Origin: CAIJMU01 sp035530275
GTDB taxonomy: Bacteria; Spirochaetota; Spirochaetia; Treponematales; Rectinemataceae
Reading direction: 5' to 3'
NCBI GenBank assembly: GCA_035530275.1
Contig: DATKVC010000003.1
Span: 87,836 to 151,835, forward strand
Length of the DNA stretch: 64,000 bases
In this document: positions 59,901 to 64,000 of the stretch, piece after piece
Position numbering within the stretch: the first letter of the stretch is position 1
How the letters are laid out: each line of letters starts with the position of its first letter
Translations under genes and position numbers: made by a program
The notes under the pieces: model-generated
The model's database searches: none
What the model was told of the DNA's origin: nothing
The model's input: the letters and a program-made list of their open reading frames with translations, nothing else

Positions 59901-62900
59901 CAATACGACAAGCTTCAATTATGACGCGAACGACCGCCTCGTGGAGAAGATCGACCCGCTCCTGAAATCGGATCAATACGACTACGACGGGAACGGGAAC
60001 CTCGTGTGGCACAGGGATCGAAATACGGCCGAGACGACAATGGAGTACGACGAGTTCAATCGGCCAAAACTCGTCACGGGACCCAACTTCCCCGCGGATA
60101 CCGTCAAGGCCCAGGAACGGTTTTTCTACAACGGACGCGGCCAGCTCGTGAAACGCGTCGACAAGAACGGCCAGCCCACCACGTACACCTACGACGACCT
60201 CGGCCGGCTCCTGACGACGATCGACGCGCTCGGAAAGACAATGACCTATGGCTACGATGACGCTGGCAACCTCACGAACCGGACGGACCGGCGGGCGAAC
60301 ACCTGGCAGTACCAATACGACGCCCTCGGAAGGGTGCAGACGGCCGACGATCCTTATGAGAAGGCGACGAGCTACGAGTACTCGATCTTCGGGAGCCTCG
60401 GGTCGAAGACCAACGCGTTAGACGAGACTTGGCAGAACGAGTACGACGCGGCGGGCCGGCTCATCGCGACCATCGACCCCCTTCTCGCGAGGACCGAGTA
60501 TACCTACGACGGCAACGGGAAGCCCCTCACTGTGAAGGATCCGGTAGGCCGCGTGACGACCTATACCTATGACGAGCTCGGCCGCCTTTCGACCGAAGCC
60601 CGCGGCTCGCAGGCGCAGATCGCCTACGGCTATGACAACGAGCGGAACCTCACGACTATCACCGATCCGACGGGCGCGGTGTACCAGTATTTTTACAACG
60701 AACTCGACCTGCCGAAGACCGAGACCAATCGCCTGAATGTCTCGCAATCGTATACGTACTACGACGACGGCAGACTCAAAACAAAGACGGACTTCGGCGC
60801 GACTCCCATTTCCTACAAGTACGACGCCCAGGGGAACCGGACCGAAGTGGACCACGACGACGGGACGAAAAGCCTCTTCTCCTACGACGCGATGGGCAAC
60901 CTCACGAAAGCCTCCAACGCGGCGCAGGCCTACGAGTTCGACTACGATCCCCTCGGTCGCCTGAGCGCGGCGAAAAACCTCGACCTCGGGGAACAGATCA
61001 CCTACAGCTACGATGAGGAAGGCAACCAGACGGACCTCGCCTGGCACGGCGGGAAGCGGACGATCACGAAGAGCTACGGAAAGGCTGGAGAGCTTCTCTC
61101 GGTGGTCGACAGCGAGGGCGGCATGACGGACTTCAGCTACGACGACGTCCTCCGCGAAATCAACCGAAAACTTCCGAACGGACTCGTGCAGGTGAAAGGC
61201 TACGACCCCGCGGGCCGCCTGACCGTGGCGAAGACCATGGGCGGCCCCTTCGACGAGGCGGGCAAGCTTTCGAACGAGGCCTACGTCTACGACGCCTCGG
61301 GGAAGAGGACCTATACGGTGGACGAAAAGGGCAGGATAACCGCGTACAGGTACGATGACGCCGGACGACTCGTGGAGGTCCTGTATCCCTTCAAGAGCGG
61401 AAAGGTAGCGGCGGACTTCGATGAACGCTTGACAATGGGCCTTTTCCCTCAGTTCGAGAACGGTGTACCGACGCAGACGGGGAACCCGAAGCTCCATCTG
61501 GGCTTCAGCGTGCCCGACGTGCCCGGCTTCGACGAGGCAGGCTTCGAATCCGAGCTGCAGGGCTCCCTCGACGACGAGGACGCGATAGCGAAGGCCTACC
61601 TCGGCATAAGCGCGCAACCCGGCGGCGAGTGGAAAGTCACGCCCGGCGACGGCGCGACCCCCTTCGCGAAGCAGCTTCAGCCGAGCGGCACTGAGCCCGC
61701 GATGATCCGGGCCGCGGCCGTACGCGCGAACGGCCGGAACACGAGCATCGACACCCAGCCCTACCTCTGGGACGAAACCTACAGCTACGACAGCCGGAAC
61801 AACCGTGAGGCGAAGGCCAACGGCTGGGGCCGGATCGATTACGCCTACGACGCCGAAAACAGACTGACCGGCGCGGGAAAGCGCAGCTACACGAACGACG
61901 CGAACGGCAACCTCGTCGAGGAAGTGCTAGGGAGCATAAAGGCAGAGTACGCCTACGACTTCGAAAACCGCGCGGTTGACGTGTACAGCCAGATGACAGG
62001 CTTCGTGGGCAAGGGGAAAGGCTCGGTCTGGACCTTGCAGGCGGGCGTCCGCTACGAGTACGATGCCCTTGGTCGGCGCGTATCGCGGACCGAGTATGAC
62101 ACGATAACGCGGGGCCAGAAACGCCAGCGGGAGTGGAACGCAGGAACGGCGATGGACTACCTGTATGACGGCACGTCGATGAACGTCCTTGCGGAGGCAA
62201 GGGAAGAGAACTTCGCGGGCGAGGACTTGCCCCTGCCCTATCAGCCCTGGAACGGCGACCGGGAACGCGATGGACACGGGAAATCGAAGGGCTGGCCGGG
62301 CTCCCGGTCGGACCACTTCTACGAAAGCGGCACCTTCCATCCCGAGAGCGAGTACGTGTACGGGAAAGGCGGAATACTGGAGCGTATCGACTTCGATACG
62401 GCGCACTACCGGAGCGCGGTGAAGGGGGACGCTCAGTATTATGCGCTCGATATCCTTGGCTCGGTAATGATGACGACCGACAAGGACGGCGGACTCCGCG
62501 ACCGCTACGAGTATGACGCCTATGGACAGGCCTTTGAAGGGAGCTTCAGGCGGATCAACGACCTGGGGTACAACGGGAAGAGGACGGACCCGACGACAGG
62601 CCTCGTGGACTACGGGTTCAGGGACTATGCGCCGAGGCTCGGGAGGTTTACGACCGCTGACCCGGTGAAGGATGGCCTGAATTGGTATGCGTATGTGAAT
62701 AATGACCCTATGAACGCAACAGATCCGACAGGGTTGAATACTTCGGGGGATGGATCGGATCCTATAAAGAATGGGGATGTAGTCTATGAGCATGATCATA
62801 CAGTCGAATATCATGGTAATAGGGAATACGATGGGAATGACGCCGGAGTAGGTTCTCTGCCGACTTTAACAGGATCCGCAACACCTCAATCCCAAGGCCT

Positions 62901-63351
62901 CGTACTAAATGCTGCTACTCAGACTTCGGTAAGTTTGTTCGGATTGACACTTGGAATTGGGACGAATGCGGGAGTTAACATAGGATCGAATGGCGGCGCT
63001 GCTGGGCTAGGTCTGCAGATTGGCCTGGGGAATAGTAGCCAAGGGTTCATGACTTTCAATCAACTCAAGGCATTTTTGGGGCCTGCAGGTTTCAGTATGG
63101 AATGGCACCATATTGTTGAACAGGCTCAAATCAAGGATTCGCGGTCAGGGTTTGCTCCAGAGGTAATACAAAATCCGGGTAATATTATCTCGCTTGTTGC
63201 AGAGACTCACACTAGAATTAGTGCATACTATTCTTCGAAGCAGCCTTTCACGGATGGCCAGACAGTGAGGGATTATCTTGCTGGAAAGCCATTCGAATAT
63301 CAATTTGGTTTTGGAATTGATATTCTTAGGCAATTCGGCGGCATCCCGTGA
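56995..63351 (+). CDS. Secreted Rhs/YD-repeat polymorphic toxin with C-terminal WHH-type nuclease domain
   Basis: 2118 aa from the ATG at 56995 (GGGAGAAGAA upstream; a Met 17 codons earlier lacks a Shine-Dalgarno sequence). A Sec signal (AAFAMVLLCTT...MWA) and an Ala/Gly-rich segment precede a DUF6531-like start (SFSLAVEDLSYRSDGLKVEF, about 125-145). Dozens of YD repeats (YDDLGRLLTTIDALGK type) run from about 400 to 1650. The Rhs core box (DILGSVMMTTDKDG, YEYDAYG, DYGFRDYAPRLGRFTTADP, DPTGLN) ends near 1911. The variable tip ends with EWHHIVEQ (His 2038/2039), NPGNIISL and ETHTRISAYY, the HH-N-H pattern of HNH/WHH nucleases. Base composition drops sharply in GC after DPTGLN. Confidence 0.93.
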   Translation: MKNNQRMAAFAMVLLCTTRMWADQATADAQAAITAASKAIDVMTGTGGSLPTAIAAGGKVLPGAAVAMAQGISDILGTEQGAAGMAAATIAASDATNVLLGAASGLAMLQAASGGGTQARLAVGSFSLAVEDLSYRSDGLKVEFARNYESRRTAGHSLGTGWVFSYDTRVLRGTDRDAAATLEYLTGRADAIAKEQADKAKARQVMLDRIDTAKVAVLAAENDASAALTLADEAVRLAYLTGDLTLHASADKVETDAQGIKSEIDGPDGMLTNLAAARVKLVSSQDDLDGLTPVINDVASKSDAYGKVAMLAAANHALNRLVANSGDPEYEQYTGNGTAVLVDEAGSPHMYRMTEQASIDSVIRLPDNSINYYPLGSAMQAAEPTDDSLELKPDGSYVRTKKDGTKYLYSYLGQLVRIVDTNGNGLAFGYSSASELVSITDDYNRETNIERQNGLIALITDPASRTVAYGYDGDGYLASVRDTGRATVAYRYTDKRLTNIVNPDGSSRTSVYEDKDGRTVLTSVADEEGKSEKYRYFDGYTEAENAAGIVEKHYFDDRFREKKIEYADGGATEFAYDGKDNLTDLWEEWDGQSHHTSFTYDDARNRLSATYPDEKVHESWTYTTLNKVATHVEKNGETTAYTYDDEGNQLSIDYPGPDEKFSYDERGRLTRRVDRNGSSTTFGYDRNGYVSIVRHPVTAVDGTTTDVIERYTNDAIGEVLVYTDGEGTTTTSEYNGDGKVTRAIDMHGKTESFEYDNRKDLVKRTDKLGNATRYYYDKRHLLLRVINPLGEVVAYEYRDDGKPTAKVLGKIEESSQPATSSNTADAVGSGAMTLAEAAAVSVGQIDGAGRSQRLGALASATGVAAKPAAVSDGVIDGHPLVTWESRTVFDYDGRGNLKSRLQVETSISELFTYYENGLPKRSVDGAGNPTDYGYDVMGRLKWNQDAREQRSWFSYWPSGKTRTVKDRNGNTTSFNYDANDRLVEKIDPLLKSDQYDYDGNGNLVWHRDRNTAETTMEYDEFNRPKLVTGPNFPADTVKAQERFFYNGRGQLVKRVDKNGQPTTYTYDDLGRLLTTIDALGKTMTYGYDDAGNLTNRTDRRANTWQYQYDALGRVQTADDPYEKATSYEYSIFGSLGSKTNALDETWQNEYDAAGRLIATIDPLLARTEYTYDGNGKPLTVKDPVGRVTTYTYDELGRLSTEARGSQAQIAYGYDNERNLTTITDPTGAVYQYFYNELDLPKTETNRLNVSQSYTYYDDGRLKTKTDFGATPISYKYDAQGNRTEVDHDDGTKSLFSYDAMGNLTKASNAAQAYEFDYDPLGRLSAAKNLDLGEQITYSYDEEGNQTDLAWHGGKRTITKSYGKAGELLSVVDSEGGMTDFSYDDVLREINRKLPNGLVQVKGYDPAGRLTVAKTMGGPFDEAGKLSNEAYVYDASGKRTYTVDEKGRITAYRYDDAGRLVEVLYPFKSGKVAADFDERLTMGLFPQFENGVPTQTGNPKLHLGFSVPDVPGFDEAGFESELQGSLDDEDAIAKAYLGISAQPGGEWKVTPGDGATPFAKQLQPSGTEPAMIRAAAVRANGRNTSIDTQPYLWDETYSYDSRNNREAKANGWGRIDYAYDAENRLTGAGKRSYTNDANGNLVEEVLGSIKAEYAYDFENRAVDVYSQMTGFVGKGKGSVWTLQAGVRYEYDALGRRVSRTEYDTITRGQKRQREWNAGTAMDYLYDGTSMNVLAEAREENFAGEDLPLPYQPWNGDRERDGHGKSKGWPGSRSDHFYESGTFHPESEYVYGKGGILERIDFDTAHYRSAVKGDAQYYALDILGSVMMTTDKDGGLRDRYEYDAYGQAFEGSFRRINDLGYNGKRTDPTTGLVDYGFRDYAPRLGRFTTADPVKDGLNWYAYVNNDPMNATDPTGLNTSGDGSDPIKNGDVVYEHDHTVEYHGNREYDGNDAGVGSLPTLTGSATPQSQGLVLNAATQTSVSLFGLTLGIGTNAGVNIGSNGGAAGLGLQIGLGNSSQGFMTFNQLKAFLGPAGFSMEWHHIVEQAQIKDSRSGFAPEVIQNPGNIISLVAETHTRISAYYSSKQPFTDGQTVRDYLAGKPFEYQFGFGIDILRQFGGIP

Positions 63352-63362
63352 TGGAGATCTAT

Positions 63363-63725
63363 ATGCCCAAAACTGGAAACATAAGTGATGAGGAACTGCT
63401 GCTCATGTATGCTGAGTTATCTATGCGGCATGGCGAGGCAACAGAAGCCGGTAACTATAAGGCGGCAAACAAGGCGCACGATGAGCTTCTGAAAGTCTAT
63501 GACCGGATAAGGAATCGGGGAGAAGCATGTCTTTACAGATTGATTCCATTGTTGCAGTCCTCTCATCCTGGTACCCGCCTCTGGGCCTCCTCTCACTGTT
63601 TGTCGCTCGTGGGGAAAGAGGCAGAGGTCGTCCTTGAAGAACTTGCCAAGATCCCAAGAAGCTTCTTAGCTTTCTCTGCGAAAAAGACGCTAGAGGAGTG
63701 GAGATCGGGAAATCTGCATTTGTAA
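63363..63725 (+). CDS. Putative immunity protein, DUF2019-like
   Basis: 120 aa from the ATG at 63363, chosen because GGAG lies 6 nt upstream; starts at 63348 (GTG) or 63351 (ATG, overlapping the Rhs stop) are also open. All-helical, with HEAT-like helices: LIPLLQSSHPGTRLWASSHCL and AKKTLEEWRSGNLHL match the DUF2019 pattern found in polymorphic-toxin immunity proteins. The position directly after the toxin tip and the same AT-richer composition support an immunity role against the WHH nuclease. Confidence 0.78.
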   Translation: MPKTGNISDEELLLMYAELSMRHGEATEAGNYKAANKAHDELLKVYDRIRNRGEACLYRLIPLLQSSHPGTRLWASSHCLSLVGKEAEVVLEELAKIPRSFLAFSAKKTLEEWRSGNLHL

Positions 63726-63784
63726 ATCACCCACGGGCGTGACGCACCCGTAGAGTCTGACCCTCGCTAAAATTCGCCCCTCAA

Positions 63785-63852
63785 TGCCCGCCGCGCTCCG
63801 CGCGCAGGATATCAGAAGCGCCCCGTCCATGGGGCGCTTGTATTGGCGGGCA
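63785..63852. repeat. Nested inverted repeat downstream of the immunity gene
   Basis: An outer 8-bp pair TGCCCGCC (63785-63792) / GGCGGGCA (63845-63852) encloses a perfect 9-bp hairpin AAGCGCCCC (63816-63824) / GGGGCGCTT (63831-63839) with a 6-nt loop. The inner hairpin could terminate transcription, although only two T follow. Confidence 0.65.
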
Positions 63853-63859
63853 CTGCGTA

Positions 63860-63914
63860 AACCCGGAACTTGCGCGCAAGCTCGCTCAGCTCGCCTGCGC
63901 ACAAGTCACGGGTT
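63860..63914. repeat. Long imperfect hairpin
   Basis: AACCCG (63860-63865) pairs with CGGGTT (63909-63914), and inside it an 11-bp stretch ACTTGCGCGCA (63868-63878) pairs with TGCGCACAAGT (63896-63906) with one mismatch. Confidence 0.6.
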
Positions 63915-64000
63915 CACGCCGGGGCCTGGTTGGTCGAGGTAGGCCGACTGCCTCCCAAGCAGTAGGTCGCTTTATGCGCGAGTCTTCCTGAGCTGGAGAC

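Larger units (their letters stand above)
63726..64000. other. Structured non-coding end of the window
   Basis: 275 bp without a gene. It holds a nested inverted repeat (63785-63852), a second long imperfect hairpin (63860-63914) and, near the edge, a stem-loop resembling a tRNA-Gly anticodon arm (63946-63964) without the other tRNA arms. It may contain the terminator of the Rhs-immunity unit or the start of a repeated element. Confidence 0.5.

Noticed and set aside
57500..62700. CRISPR array or tandem DNA repeats in the Rhs gene
   Set aside because: The periodic pattern is the degenerate YD protein repeat; the DNA units vary too much and there are no fixed repeats and spacers. No CRISPR array or cas gene was seen anywhere in the window.
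63921..64000. tRNA-Gly (CCC)
   Set aside because: An ACTGC/GCAGT stem with loop CTCCCAA resembles a Gly anticodon arm, but no proper D arm, T loop or acceptor stem can be drawn around it.

Overview
The window looks like chromosomal DNA of an anaerobic, fermentative, GC-rich bacterium, most likely an uncultured member of the Spirochaetota. This placement is inferred from the gene set, not from a marker gene. The pointers are an electron-bifurcating type [FeFe] hydrogenase, a 7TM-class III adenylate cyclase of the kind common in spirochaetes, a tripartite tricarboxylate (TTT) transporter inside a sugar-acid cluster, a type II secretion locus and a large secreted YD-repeat (Rhs) protein. Most genes from 1.5 to 45.8 kb are GC-rich, tightly packed and often overlap by 1-4 bp. 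The abiE pair (40.7-42.3 kb), the secretion locus (46.1-56.4 kb) and above all the Rhs tip and immunity gene (62.7-63.7 kb) are visibly more AT-rich.

Layout. 0-1.4 kb: 3'-truncated adenylate cyclase (minus strand). 1.5-6.0 kb: hydC, a [2Fe-2S] thioredoxin-like gene, hydB and hydA. 6.1-9.5 kb: a MobB-like GTPase overlapping a 52-aa gene, a DODA-type dioxygenase, arfB and an Rsm22-type methyltransferase. 9.6-13.4 kb: a secreted Ala/Pro-rich protein, an N-acetylglucosamine-kinase-like gene and a first nagA. 13.4-19.2 kb: a GAF-GGDEF cyclase and a heterodimeric ABC exporter. 19.3 kb: tRNA-Phe. 19.4-24.0 kb: P-type ATPase and transketolase.

24.1-36.6 kb: a ROK regulator faces an eleven-gene catabolic operon: enolase-superfamily enzyme, UroD/MtaA-like protein, three TIM-barrel isomerase-like proteins, TctCBA transporter, Gfo/Idh/MocA oxidoreductase, a second type of NagA, and NagB. 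The genes together suggest import of an acidic sugar (possibly an amino-sugar acid), oxidation/epimerisation/elimination, deacetylation and deamination. I do not recognise this as a described pathway. 36.7-40.7 kb: an ABC-2 exporter with a small membrane protein, a lactamase-fold hydrolase and a GNAT acetyltransferase. 40.7-42.4 kb: an AbiE type IV toxin-antitoxin pair lying between 30-bp identical direct repeats, one of them inside the GNAT gene. 42.5-45.8 kb: a metallophosphoesterase and a partner-switching module (ATPase, STAS, CBS-PP2C).

46.1-56.4 kb: a compact type II secretion operon (minimal A24 peptidase, GspD/E/F/G, a very short pseudopilin, GspJ-like, GspK/L/M/C-like and a TPR lipoprotein). 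At least three pseudopilins carry Ala instead of Gly before the predicted cleavage site. 56.5-63.7 kb: a small lipoprotein, a 2118-aa signal-peptide-bearing Rhs protein with a WHH-type nuclease tip, and a DUF2019-like putative immunity gene. The adjacency suggests, but does not prove, that the secretion system exports the Rhs toxin. The last 275 bp hold nested inverted repeats and no gene.
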